Positions 1 to 7,088 of a stretch of DNA of 64,000 nt are shown in pieces. This DNA comes from Candidatus Rifleibacteriota bacterium (GTDB taxonomy: Bacteria > Muiribacteriota > Ozemobacteria > Ozemobacterales > Ozemobacteraceae), in the NCBI GenBank assembly GCA_015232575.1, contig JADFZL010000001.1, positions 1 to 64,000 of the forward strand. Direction: 5' to 3'. The translations under genes were made by a program, and so were the position numbers. Below the pieces are notes generated by a model. It made no database searches. It saw nothing but the letters and a program-made list of their open reading frames with translations, and was not told where the DNA came from. Every line of letters begins with the position of its first letter. The stretch's first letter is position 1.

Positions 1-474
1 TATCAAGTCCGGCACAACAATCTTCGGTGTTGAAGGCGACAGCAATGTTGTAAATACCAGCTCCGGTGATGCTCTTGCTGCCGAATTAATGTCTGGGAAA
101 AAAGCATGGGTCGATGGCGCTGAAGTTACCGGTACAATTCAGACCCAAACATTGGCAAATAACAGCCTGAATGTTCCCGTCGGCTTCTATACCACTACAA
201 CTCTTGACGCTGTTGATAGCGATTTAACGGCTGCCAATATCAAGTCTGGCGCGACAATCTTCGGCGTTGAAGGCGACAGCAATGTTGTAAATACAAGCTC
301 CGGCGATGCTCTTGCTGCCGAATTAATGTCTGGAAAAAAAGCATGGGTCGATGGCGCTGAAGTTACCGGTACAATTCAGACCCAAACTTTGGCAAATAAC
401 AGCCTGAATGTTCCCGCCGGCTTCTATACCACTACAACTCTTGACGCCGTTGACAGCGATTTAACGGCAGCCAA
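1..474 (+). repeat. 237-bp in-frame tandem repeats
   Basis: Two consecutive 237-bp units (1-237 and 238-474) are almost identical at the DNA level, with synonymous-type single-base differences; a third begins at 475 and diverges after a few codons into the C-terminal domain. The period equals 79 codons. The array certainly continues upstream of the window. High DNA identity indicates recent expansion or gene-conversion homogenisation. Confidence 0.9.
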
Positions 475-1039
475 CATCAAAAATAGTGTAAATATATTTG
501 GTATTACAGGGACTCTTGAGATTGCTCCTGTACCAAAAACAGGGCAGACAACTTTATACGTAGCAAAAGATGATGGTGATTTGGAAAAGGGTGTGGCTTG
601 GCCATCTCCACGATTTACAGATAACAGCAACGGCACAGTAACCGATAACCTGACTGGGTTAATATGGCTGAAAAAGGCAAATGCGCCAAACGCAACAAGA
701 TCTTGGGCAAACGCACTTATTGATGTGAACAATCTGAACACCACTGGCTTTATGAACGGCATCAATGCATTGGATACAAGCAACAGCGGCACTCACCAGA
801 CAGACTGGCGACTACCGAACATTCGGGAACTGCATAGTTTGATTGACTATAGCCGGAGTAACCCAGCACTTCCCACCGGGCACCCATTCACAAACGTTAT
901 AAATTCTATCTATTGGACGAGTACAACTTACGCGGTTATAACAACCAGTGCCCTCAACGTAACCTTTGCTTCAGGACTCGTCTCTGCAGGTGCCAAAACC
1001 ACTGGATACTACGTTTGGCCAGTTCGCGGCGGACAATAG
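1..1039 (+). CDS. Tandem-repeat protein with C-terminal Lcl/DUF1566 domain (5' partial)
   Basis: The reading frame is open from base 2, so the gene begins upstream of the window and its start and any signal peptide are not visible. Residues fall into near-identical 79-aa units (about two complete units plus part of a third are visible), each containing the segments MSGKKAWVDGAEVTGTI, LNVPVGFYTTTTLDAV and SGATIFGVEGDSN. After the repeats, from about base 590, comes an Lcl C-terminal (DUF1566) domain: FTDNSNGTVTDN, TGLIWLKKA, DWRLPNIRELHSLID, YWTSTTYA and a terminal VWPVRGG. Such domains are usual at the C-termini of exported or surface proteins, where they resemble C-type-lectin/FGE folds and may bind ligands. 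Two smaller DUF1566 proteins lie at 16128-16574 and 16768-17268. The repeat-plus-Lcl layout suggests a surface adhesin, but that is inference. Confidence 0.85.
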   Translation, partial: IKSGTTIFGVEGDSNVVNTSSGDALAAELMSGKKAWVDGAEVTGTIQTQTLANNSLNVPVGFYTTTTLDAVDSDLTAANIKSGATIFGVEGDSNVVNTSSGDALAAELMSGKKAWVDGAEVTGTIQTQTLANNSLNVPAGFYTTTTLDAVDSDLTAANIKNSVNIFGITGTLEIAPVPKTGQTTLYVAKDDGDLEKGVAWPSPRFTDNSNGTVTDNLTGLIWLKKANAPNATRSWANALIDVNNLNTTGFMNGINALDTSNSGTHQTDWRLPNIRELHSLIDYSRSNPALPTGHPFTNVINSIYWTSTTYAVITTSALNVTFASGLVSAGAKTTGYYVWPVRGGQ

Positions 1040-1061
1040 GAGTTCATTGAAATGCAGCCAC

Positions 1062-1093
1062 CTAATTTCATCAACGTCTTAGAAATTTCCTAA
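1062..1093 (+). repeat. 32-bp direct repeat, copy 1
   Basis: These 32 bases recur at 2263-2294 with two mismatches; both begin CTAATTTCATCAAC and end TTTCCTAA. The copies bracket the 1239-1979 gene and its downstream spacer. They could be scars of a duplication, or an unrecognised regulatory element. Confidence 0.6.
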
Positions 1094-1238
1094 AAATGCA
1101 ACATATCATTTTTTTAACAATTTCTTTTGTCTGAGGATTAGACAAACAGTTCATCGACAGTTACAGCATCAAGAATTCTGTCACATTGGCTTTCGGTCAT
1201 CCTATCCAAAATTTTGTTGCTATTTTAAAGGAGCAATC

Positions 1239-1979
1239 ATGAAAAAAAATGTTTCTGTTTCTCTTCTTTCATCTATGAAAAGGTATATTCCTTTCTTTTT
1301 TTTGTTTACAGCAGGTTGCGTTTTCTTGAATCCGGCAATCGTTTTGGCTGAAGATACGCTTATAACAAGCTTTGTGAAAGGGCACACCAGTTCTTACGCA
1401 GATGGGCAGGTCGATCTGGCTTTCCAACAAACAGATGCAGATACTGTTGTAATAAATGGGCAGTTGAGCGAATATACCGACGGATTGACAAAATTAACAA
1501 TCAAGCGACTAGGTAAAGTAACAAGCATTGTCGGTCAAATTAGTATGTATTTGGACGGATCTGTTAATTTGATTATTTCGGATGCAGAAGGAAAGAAACT
1601 AGTCAAAGGCTATCTGAGTGGGTTTGCGGATGGAGAAACCCTTTTGACAATTCACTCAGAAGGGAACAAAACCATAGTTGAAGGCAAAATCCATCGATAT
1701 AGCGAAAAGTATGCAGGTCGGGTTAATCTTGTCTTTGAGACACTTGAAAACGGTGGAAGGCATATCTACGGATCGACCAGTTCTTATAGCGAAGGAAAAG
1801 TTGACCTCATTGAGACAGTCAACGGCAATCAGACTATCATTGAAGGCCATGTGACCAGTTATGCGGATGGAACCACGAGATTAATAAAAACCAGTGGAGG
1901 GCACCTGCCCGATTTGTTTGATGATACCTTACTCATAATAATTGCGCAGGCCCATAGAAGGCAAATAGAAGGCAAATAA
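1239..1979 (+). CDS. Exported protein with about seven 25-residue Y-x-D-G repeats
   Basis: 246 residues. The start has a good ribosome site (AAAGGAGC, 6 nt before ATG). An N-terminal signal peptide (basic start, hydrophobic FFFLFTAGCVFL, cleavage near VLAED) indicates export. The mature part is built of 25-26-residue units with the pattern S-x-Y-x-[DE]-G-x-[VT]-x-L-x-I then [IV]-x-G: SSYADG, SEYTDG, SMYLDG, SGFADG, HRYSEKYAG, SSYSEG and TSYADG start successive units. Alternating hydrophobic/polar positions suggest a beta-solenoid or stacked beta-hairpins. I do not recognise the family. A short C-terminal tail (LLIIIAQAHRRQIEGK) breaks the pattern. It sits alone between other exported proteins and lacks the shared bipartite promoter of its neighbours. 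Confidence 0.8.
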   Translation: MKKNVSVSLLSSMKRYIPFFFLFTAGCVFLNPAIVLAEDTLITSFVKGHTSSYADGQVDLAFQQTDADTVVINGQLSEYTDGLTKLTIKRLGKVTSIVGQISMYLDGSVNLIISDAEGKKLVKGYLSGFADGETLLTIHSEGNKTIVEGKIHRYSEKYAGRVNLVFETLENGGRHIYGSTSSYSEGKVDLIETVNGNQTIIEGHVTSYADGTTRLIKTSGGHLPDLFDDTLLIIIAQAHRRQIEGK

Positions 1980-2262
1980 CACATTCCTCTGAACAATAAC
2001 CGAATAAGTTTGCTGCTTGCTGCAGTTTGTTGCATAAACATATTTCCAAATAACTTTTAAGATCCATATCAGGGCTTCCCCAATAACATCGAATACGTCT
2101 CTTTCCGCGCTCCACCATACCCTGCCATTGTACATTACAAAAAGTCAAATTTCTGTACAATTGTCTGTTTTCTCAAGTAAGCTTATGTGTAACAAACTAT
2201 GCCTGTAACATTACCACCGTTTCAGGCATTATAGCTATGCTTGGCAAGTCACCATGGCACCG

Positions 2263-2294
2263 CTAATTTCATCAACATCTTAGAAGTTTCCTAA
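2263..2294 (+). repeat. 32-bp direct repeat, copy 2
   Basis: This is the partner of 1062-1093, same orientation, two mismatches in 32. It ends 25 bases before the bipartite signal of the following gene. Confidence 0.6.
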
Positions 2295-2318
2295 TTTTTT
2301 GATGATTTGCTTTTTAGC

Positions 2319-2347
2319 GATGACACTTCTGCTATTTCATTCGTTTT
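2319..2347 (+). promoter_or_regulatory. Bipartite promoter-like signal (GATGAC-N17-CGTTTT)
   Basis: GATGAC at 2319-2324 and CGTTTT at 2342-2347 are separated by exactly 17 nt, 50 nt before the ATG at 2397. The same arrangement occurs upstream of nine other exported-protein genes in this window. The CGTT box resembles the -10 element of many ECF sigma promoters; the sigma factor itself is not in the window. Confidence 0.5.
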
Positions 2348-2396
2348 ATTACTATCCAATTGAGATAAAAATTGAAACTGAGGACAGGGAGGCATT

Positions 2397-2888
2397 ATGA
2401 AAAGTATTTATAAGAAGTTTGGTATTCTCCTTTTTGCTATCTCATTTTCGAGTGGATTGAACGCGAAGCATCTTGAACCGCCAAGAATTGTTATGCTGCT
2501 CGAAAAGGACAACAAAGCAAGTGAAAATTGTCTGACCGGTTTTCTGGAAAGCATTAAGGGTGATTTAACCTCAATAGAGGTTGAATTTGAATCCTCGCCA
2601 GATATTCTGGTTGTGACACCACCGCAAAAGTTCAAATCTATTCAACAGGGACAAAGCAAGTTTTTTCCTGTTGAGGTGGAAAAGACTCTCAAACAAGCAT
2701 CCGAAAACGGTTCCTGGGTAAAAATGATAGTAAAATATCATCCCGACTACCTGATTATCCCTTCCGGAACCTCTGAATTTAAGACCTGTTCAGATGGCAA
2801 AGATAGCAAGCGTTTGAATAAAGAATCTTTCCAGAAAAACAACTATTCAGATTCATTTACAGATGAGATGCGTTTTTTTATAGATTAA
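2397..2888 (+). CDS. Small exported protein, function unknown
   Basis: 163 residues. ATG is preceded by AGGGAGG at good spacing. The first 23 residues form a signal peptide (MKSIYKKF, hydrophobic ILLFAISF, then SGLNAKH). The mature protein has two cysteines (in ENCLTG and KTCSDG), possibly a disulfide. I see no known domain. It lies under a copy of the shared bipartite signal (2319-2347), and the next exported gene follows 93 nt later with its own copy, so the two are probably co-regulated rather than one transcript. Confidence 0.7.
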   Translation: MKSIYKKFGILLFAISFSSGLNAKHLEPPRIVMLLEKDNKASENCLTGFLESIKGDLTSIEVEFESSPDILVVTPPQKFKSIQQGQSKFFPVEVEKTLKQASENGSWVKMIVKYHPDYLIIPSGTSEFKTCSDGKDSKRLNKESFQKNNYSDSFTDEMRFFID

Positions 2889-2911
2889 TTCCGCAAAACA
2901 TAAAAAATAGT

Positions 2912-2940
2912 GATGATTTTTTAAGTGTTTCAATCGTTTA
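2912..2940 (+). promoter_or_regulatory. Bipartite promoter-like signal (GATGAT-N17-CGTTTA)
   Basis: GATGAT at 2912-2917 and CGTTTA at 2935-2940 with a 17-nt spacer, 42 nt before the ATG at 2982. The spacing to the start codon is almost the same as for the signals at 11544, 18199 and 23300. Confidence 0.55.
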
Positions 2941-2981
2941 ATAATTGATCAAGTAAATAACCAAAATGGAGGAAAGAATTA

Positions 2982-3689
2982 ATGAGTAATCTTATCAAAA
3001 ATGTGAGAGTTTTGTTGTTAGTAGCCTTTTCACTCTTGATTTTCTCAGGTAACAAACTTCTGGCTCAGGAACTAAAAGAAACGTTCAGTCATGAAATAGG
3101 TGCTCTTGAGAGCAAAACTAAAACCTGGGAGCATACAGTAACGCTTCCCGAAGAAGCCCAGAAAAAAGGTCTCAGGTTTATCAGCAGAGAATTTGAGATA
3201 CTTGGTGATATGATAGTTGAAAAGGAAGAATTTAAAGCAAATTTTTATCATATCAAGGTCAAACTGGCTGGAAACTTACTTAATTCATTAAAGGGAACAA
3301 TTAACATTAAGCTTTGCATTGGCGATAAACCGCAGGACTATTCTTCCTATCTCCCATCTCCGGACCTGAATGAGGACGACAAAGATTTCTTTGCTCCTGA
3401 ATTCAATTGGATTTCTGGAAGAGGAGAGGTTGCAGCAGTGTCTTTAATAGAAAGAACGTCGGGAGCTGTTTTATGGGAAAGAGTTATGCCAAACACAGGA
3501 GTATTAAAAATTGGACAGGGAGTCCTCAAAGGTCAGGATAAACTTCGAAAAAACACGAAGTATTTATTCACAATCAGAATTTCCGGTCCAAACGGCAAAT
3601 GGACGAAGGAATGTCGATATGAACTGACATATTACACATCATCTTGCGGCAACTATAACAAAAGAATATTCGGAACAGCAAAATACTAA
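2982..3689 (+). CDS. Exported protein, function unknown
   Basis: 235 residues with a clear ribosome site (ATGGAGGAAAG). Residues 1-29 are a signal peptide ([15 protein letters not shown], cleavage near LLAQE). The mature part looks like a globular mixed or beta-rich domain (for example NFYHIKVKLAGNLL and YLFTIRISGPNGKW) with cysteines near the end (ECRYELTYYTSSCGNY). The segment ISGRGEVAAVSLIER followed by SGAVLWERVMPNTG would suit an immunoglobulin-like or jelly-roll fold, but I cannot assign a family. It is transcribed from the conserved signal at 2912-2940. Confidence 0.7.
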   Translation: MSNLIKNVRVLLLVAFSLLIFSGNKLLAQELKETFSHEIGALESKTKTWEHTVTLPEEAQKKGLRFISREFEILGDMIVEKEEFKANFYHIKVKLAGNLLNSLKGTINIKLCIGDKPQDYSSYLPSPDLNEDDKDFFAPEFNWISGRGEVAAVSLIERTSGAVLWERVMPNTGVLKIGQGVLKGQDKLRKNTKYLFTIRISGPNGKWTKECRYELTYYTSSCGNYNKRIFGTAKY

Positions 3690-4196
3690 TAAGCCAATTC
3701 TTGAGATTTCACTTCCTGCAAAACCTACTTTTACTCTTTTTGCATGCGATCTCAATTTGCAGCCCAATACTCCAGGAATGACTCATTGTCTCAAAAAATG
3801 CCTTACCTATGACGTCAGTGACCCTCAATTATCGCCCTCCGAGCGAACTTTTTATTGTCATCTCGACCGAAGGGAGAGATCTCCGAAGGGTTAGATCAAA
3901 TAGAAAAAACGAGATTTCTCCCTTCGGTCGAAATGACAGCATAAAATACGGTAATGCACCCTGGAAAACAATGAATATGAAACAATTACAAGGCAGTTTG
4001 AATTCATATTATGATTTTCGGAAACACGCATAACTAAAATGCAAATTCCTATACTATTTAATTAACTAGACGATGACTTCTGACAGATAGTTGCTGCAAA
4101 TTTTTGATTACTTGCAAAATTTGGTATTGGGATATACTATAGATTTTTATGGTTATATATTGTTGGAACAGAAAATTTTTTGGAGGAGAAAATATT
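3690..4196. other. Intergenic region built of dispersed repeats
   Basis: The stretch contains a single-arm copy of the GATCTCAATTTG repeat (about 3741-3762, beginning TGCATGCGATCTC) and a complete palindromic repeat at 3856-3939. A 74-codon ORF across 3809-4033 is made almost wholly from the palindrome and is not a gene. No RNA gene is visible. Confidence 0.6.
3856..3939. repeat. Dispersed palindromic repeat, family A (copy R1)
   Basis: Outer arms TGTCATCTCGACCGAAGGG and its near-complement CCCTTCGGTCGAAATGACA flank a short centre with GAGATCTCC. Copies occur at 5053, 9555, 34724, 37381, 43616, 59328 and 62698, with half copies at 45358 and 61341. R1 and the copy at 43616 also share about 30 bp of 5' flank (TATCGCCCTCC ... 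TTTATTG), so they are recent relatives. Such elements are REP/MITE-like and create spurious ORFs. Confidence 0.8.
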
Positions 4197-4703
4197 ATGA
4201 ACCGATCAAAGTTCTTCCTGCTTTTACCTGCAGTCATTTGTGGATTTATTTTTCTGATCTCACCTGACTCTCTGCTGGCAAAAGGTCGTTTCGAGAAGTG
4301 CGCATTACTTGGTAGGCCAATAGTAAACATGCCACGCACACCCGGCGGAAGTGTAGACCATAATGCAAAAACTCTGGTTATTGGATTATGCGATTCCATG
4401 AACTATTACTGTTACTATGATGAAGAGCATAAATCACGACTGGCAAAGGAGCTACCAAAAGAAGGAACAAATATAAAGGCCTTCTGGGCTACGCAAATAT
4501 CACTTTACAATTCCTGCGTTAAATATATAGAGGCTATGAACGAAACCGAGACAGCCAAGCAAGCAAAGGATGCAATAATGCTCAAACAAAAACAAGCGAA
4601 TGAAGCTAAAAAAATCAATGATGTTTACGAAAAATTTAATGCAGTAAAAATTGCTGCAAATGCTCTTTCAAACAAAGGAAAATATTCTAAGAAAAAAAAT
4701 TAA
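4197..4703 (+). CDS. Exported protein, function unknown
   Basis: 168 residues from the ATG that follows GGAGGAG at 4 to 8 nt; an in-frame ATG at 4149 has no ribosome site and would spoil the signal peptide. Residues 1-28 are a signal peptide (FFLLLPAVICGFIFLIS, cleavage near LLAKG). Four cysteines follow (EKCALLG, GLCDSMNYYCYY, NSCVKYIEA), suggesting disulfides. The last third is lysine- and alanine-rich and probably helical (KQAKDAIMLKQKQANEAKK). I see a loose likeness to the Cys-rich exported pair at 12462 and 17675, not enough to call homology. There is no copy of the bipartite signal upstream. Confidence 0.7.
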   Translation: MNRSKFFLLLPAVICGFIFLISPDSLLAKGRFEKCALLGRPIVNMPRTPGGSVDHNAKTLVIGLCDSMNYYCYYDEEHKSRLAKELPKEGTNIKAFWATQISLYNSCVKYIEAMNETETAKQAKDAIMLKQKQANEAKKINDVYEKFNAVKIAANALSNKGKYSKKKN

Positions 4704-4907
4704 TTTTGGACCTTTGTGTAGGCTATAGCAATGGTGCCGCAGATACAATTAATGAAAAAAACACGCATAGGCTCGGTTAAAAATGTAGTGAGTTGTATCT
4801 TTTCGTCAGTAACAATGCTACCGTGTCCATTTGTCTTGGTAAAGCTGATTAATTGTATCTGCATTATGAACCAAACAGTGATGACATTTCATGTTGCTTA
4901 TACGGTA

Positions 4908-5005
4908 TCTACTCAATAACCCGGGGCATTGTTTTTGTCATACCGGCGAAAGCCGGTATTCAGAGTTTCTAATACATGTTTTACCCCGAATTATTGAGGT
5001 GATAC
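4908..5005. repeat. Inverted repeat, family B (TATCTACTCAATAA ends)
   Basis: The left end TATCTACTCAATAACCCGGGG is matched at the right by CCCCGAATTATTGAGGTGATA in inverse orientation. Between them sits a widespread-type hairpin GTCATACCGGCGAAAGCC. Other copies lie at 34684-34842 and 35923-36008, and a single end at about 40175. Confidence 0.65.
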
Positions 5006-5052
5006 GGGTATTACCGTTGTTTGATGTATATTCTACAAAGAATACTCTGTTA

Positions 5053-5149
5053 TGTCATTTCGACCGAAGGGAGAAATCACGTTTTTTTAAAATTATTTTA
5101 ACAATTATGCCTGACCATTCGGAGATCTCTCCCTTTAGTCGAGATGACA
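5053..5149. repeat. Dispersed palindromic repeat, family A (copy R2)
   Basis: Arms TGTCATTTCGACCGAAGGG and CCCTTTAGTCGAGATGACA enclose a diverged centre. It lies just downstream of a family B inverted repeat. Confidence 0.75.
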
Positions 5150-5330
5150 GCAAATTATGAACTATTACATCAAATAACGGTTCCACCCGGTGATACCTTA
5201 TGCGTTTGTTTTAAGACCTTATAAAAGGGAGAGATAATATAAATTTTGATAAAAGAAGGTGAGCATTGCAATCATTGTGTTCTGATAGGAATATTTAATT
5301 TTGACTTACAATTATTACAGGAGGTTTTTT

Positions 5331-5843
5331 GTGTATAATGCGAAAAACATTGTGTTGTCTGTTGCACTGGTTTTGGTTTTTTTCTTAGTGTTTTCTCAAA
5401 ATATGTATGCAAAAGAACCAGTTCCCAGGAAAGGTACTACGGCTCTTAATGAAATATTTGGGAAACTGATCAAATCGAGAAGGGGGCCAACAAATGGCGT
5501 CTTGTCAAGTGGTCCGAAGAAGGGTGCTAGAGTAACTACTCCCATTCGTGATCTTGTGGGAATAGGTGATAATGTTGTCACAATCTATGATGGGACTAAA
5601 TGGGTTTTAGATGCAGGAGTGTTTGTTCGGCATAAGTTGGTGAGTGGTGGAAATGCTGGTGACACGCAAGTTGTAATAAAATGTGCAAGTTCCAGCTGGG
5701 AGACTCCTCCGGCAGGAAAACCACCTTGCAGCCCGGAAACCCAAACGGGAACATTCACGTGTGCCAGCTCGGAAAACTCCTTCGGCAAGACAATCACTTT
5801 TACGATCGACCAAGTTACTGGAAAGCTTCGCAAACAAGACTAG
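5331..5843 (+). CDS. Exported protein, function unknown
   Basis: 170 residues starting at GTG 5331, chosen because AGGAGG lies 6 nt upstream; an upstream in-frame TTG at 5301 has no ribosome site. A signal peptide is obvious (IVLSVALVLVFFLVFSQNMYAKEP). The mature protein has four cysteines (IKCASSSW, KPPCSPET, FTCASSEN) and glycine/proline-rich stretches; the C-terminal part reads as a small beta domain (GTFTCASSENSFGKTITFTI). I recognise no family. A strong terminator hairpin follows at 5943-5982. Confidence 0.7.
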   Translation: MYNAKNIVLSVALVLVFFLVFSQNMYAKEPVPRKGTTALNEIFGKLIKSRRGPTNGVLSSGPKKGARVTTPIRDLVGIGDNVVTIYDGTKWVLDAGVFVRHKLVSGGNAGDTQVVIKCASSSWETPPAGKPPCSPETQTGTFTCASSENSFGKTITFTIDQVTGKLRKQD

Positions 5844-5942
5844 TATTTGATTTTTCTCTGGGTTCATTAATGCCAGTTTTATCAACAGAGAGTCAAACCG
5901 GTTTTCTTCTGAATAAATATCTCTGAAATTCTGGAATATAAA

Positions 5943-5982
5943 ACACACCAGCGCTCCTTGTCTGCAAGGGGCGCTGGTGTGT
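5943..5982 (+). terminator. Intrinsic terminator-like hairpin
   Basis: An 18-bp stem (ACACACCAGCGCTCCTTG with its complement, one mismatch) closes a TCTG tetraloop, 99 nt after the stop of the preceding gene. The following tract is only weakly T-rich (TTATTACTG). Confidence 0.65.
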
Positions 5983-5999
5983 TATTACTGAATGCATTA

Positions 6000-6122
6000 G
6001 TTTTCTCGTTTTCGGCTTTTTATTCTTTCACGAAGCTTGGTTGTTTCCTCTAATAGCAATTTAGACAAATAGCCAACTTTTGGAGCTAAGCGAGAGCTAT
6101 TTTGAAAGATGTCACAAATGTG
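6000..6122 (-). pseudogene. Possible C-terminal gene remnant beside the IS200 element
   Basis: On the minus strand 41 sense codons run between stops at 6123-6125 and 5997-5999. The translation has a protein-like, lysine/arginine-rich helical ending (KLLLEETTKLRERIKSRKRE). It has no start codon and abuts the IS200 right-end hairpins, so it may be the tail of a gene cut by the insertion. Chance reading is possible. Confidence 0.25.
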
Positions 6123-6155
6123 CTATCATACAGATAATAGAACCGAAGTCAGAAA

Positions 6156-6174
6156 CCACCGGCGTAGCCGGTGG
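6156..6174. repeat. IS200 right-end hairpin
   Basis: A perfect 8-bp stem, CCACCGGC with GCCGGTGG, around GTA. It lies 118 nt beyond the tnpA stop and is followed by a second small stem (GCCCT-AAA-AGGGC). Confidence 0.75.
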
Positions 6175-6291
6175 CTTGCGTAGCCCTAAAAGGGCAAGAA
6201 TACTAGCTCAACTAAAGTTGCTACCCCGTAACAACCGCAGATATACAAAGATGTTTTATGATCAATCATGTTTTTGCCCTTTATTTAATCT

Positions 6292-6747
6292 TTAGCAAAT
6301 ATTACTTGCATCCCTGAAGGGATCACTTTCTTGGCCATGTTTTTCCCCGAGAGCTTCATTCACTTCCTGATTTTTTATGTATTGTCGAACTTTAGCTTCG
6401 TCAAGCCCAACAGTGTTTACGTAGTATCCTCTTGCCCAGAAGCTTTGTCCTTTAAAGTTGCGTTTGAAGTTGGTATATTTTTCAAAAAGTATCATTGCAC
6501 TTTTACCCTTGAGGTAGCCAACAATAGTTGATATCGAATACTTCGGAGGCACCGTAAAAAAAACATGTATATGATCAATACAAGCAGTACCTTCCAGTAG
6601 TTTTACGCCCTTATACTCACACAACTTTCGCAATATTATCCCTATTTCCTTACGTAGTTTTCCAAAGATGACCTTTCGCCGATTCTTTGGTACCCAAACA
6701 ACATGATACTTGCATTCCCATAACGTATGAGATAAACTTTCTTTCAT
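6292..6747 (-). CDS. tnpA: IS200-type HUH transposase TnpA
   Basis: 151 residues, the usual length for the IS200 TnpA (Y1_Tnp) family. It cuts and rejoins single-stranded DNA at the element ends. The HUH metal motif is seen as DHIHVFF, and the catalytic tyrosine lies in FWARGYYVNTVG; the N-terminal KYHVVWVPKNRRKVI and GYLKGKSA segments are family hallmarks. The start is the ATG at 6747, which has AAAGGAGC just upstream; a TTG further up lies inside that ribosome site. The ribosome site is locked in the hairpin at 6752-6808, as in known IS200 elements. The gene looks intact. Confidence 0.93.
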   Translation of the reverse strand: MKESLSHTLWECKYHVVWVPKNRRKVIFGKLRKEIGIILRKLCEYKGVKLLEGTACIDHIHVFFTVPPKYSISTIVGYLKGKSAMILFEKYTNFKRNFKGQSFWARGYYVNTVGLDEAKVRQYIKNQEVNEALGEKHGQESDPFRDASNIC

Positions 6748-6751
6748 ACCC

Positions 6752-6808
6752 GCTCCTTTCAAGCGAATTGATCACAAAACACCACGATCAATTCACCATG
6801 AAAGGAGC
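6752..6808 (-). promoter_or_regulatory. tnpA leader hairpin hiding the ribosome site
   Basis: GCTCCTTTCA (6752-6761) pairs with TGAAAGGAGC (6799-6808), and GAATTGATC (6765-6773) pairs with GATCAATTC (6786-6794). The first arm is the complement of the tnpA Shine-Dalgarno, so in the mRNA the hairpin sequesters it. IS200 elements are known to limit transposase translation in this way. Confidence 0.7.
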
Positions 6809-6845
6809 TTTTTTACAAATACTACAGCATAGCTTTTTCTATTCT

Positions 6846-6862
6846 CCCCGGCACAGCCGGGG
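6846..6862. repeat. IS200 left-end hairpin
   Basis: A 7-bp perfect GC stem (CCCCGGC/GCCGGGG) around ACA, 99 nt upstream of the tnpA start. It matches the position expected for the left-end transposase recognition hairpin. Confidence 0.65.
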
Positions 6863-6911
6863 GTTTAGCTATGGAATTAATGGGCAACTTGAGAGCGCCA
6901 GGAGGATAGCG

Positions 6912-7088
6912 ATGTTGGACAGAGGTCTTGTAAGCTTTGATTGGGCGATAAAAAGGCTTTTGAGAAGTAAAGCCAATTTTGAGATTCTTGAGGGCTTTCT
7001 TTCGGAGTTAATTCACGAAGATATAAAGATCATTGAAGTTCACAAAGCTTTCAAAAGAAGAAACCGAAAACTTATCTTCATAAGCTGA
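6912..7088 (+). pseudogene. Truncated N-terminus of a PD-(D/E)XK nuclease-family transposase
   Basis: ATG 6912 has GGAGG 6 nt upstream. Residues 2-43 (LVSFDWAIKRLLRSKANF, FLSELIHEDIKIIEV) match the conserved start of the PD-(D/E)XK transposase/Rpn-like nuclease family, which is normally about 300 residues. After IIEV the frame runs into unrelated sequence and stops after 58 codons, so the catalytic core is missing. The stop overlaps the 3' end of the opposing lipoprotein gene by 11 bases. It probably became truncated by a deletion or rearrangement near the IS200 copy. Confidence 0.7.

Larger units (their letters stand above)
1980..2396. other. Intergenic stretch without a recognisable gene
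   Basis: About 420 bases with no convincing ORF on either strand. It holds the second copy of the 32-bp direct repeat (2263-2294) and, near its end, the bipartite promoter-like signal for the next gene (2319-2347). Nothing else is supported. Confidence 0.5.
4704..5330. other. Long intergenic region with nested inverted repeats
   Basis: No gene is supported in these 627 bases. A TATCTACTCAATAA-bounded inverted repeat (4908-5005), a hairpin around CCGGCGAAAGCCGG (about 4942-4955) and a family A palindrome (5053-5149) occupy the middle. ORFs at 4731-4919 and 4891-5160 are translations of these repeats. Confidence 0.6.
6150..6870 (-). mobile_element. IS200/IS605-family insertion sequence (IS200 type)
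   Basis: A single tnpA gene without tnpB lies between two subterminal hairpins. On the tnpA 3' side the stem CCACCGGC-GTA-GCCGGTGG (6156-6174) is followed by AGCCCTAAAAGGGC; on the 5' side the stem CCCCGGC-ACA-GCCGGGG spans 6846-6862. Single-strand hairpins of this kind are the recognition sites of HUH transposases. Exact ends are not definable without an empty site; the limits given are approximate. Immediately beyond the left end a truncated PD-(D/E)XK gene starts. Confidence 0.8.

Noticed and set aside
3809-4033. A 74-codon ORF on the plus strand
   Set aside because: It is a translation of a family A palindrome and flank; similar false ORFs arise from other copies (for example 4891-5160).
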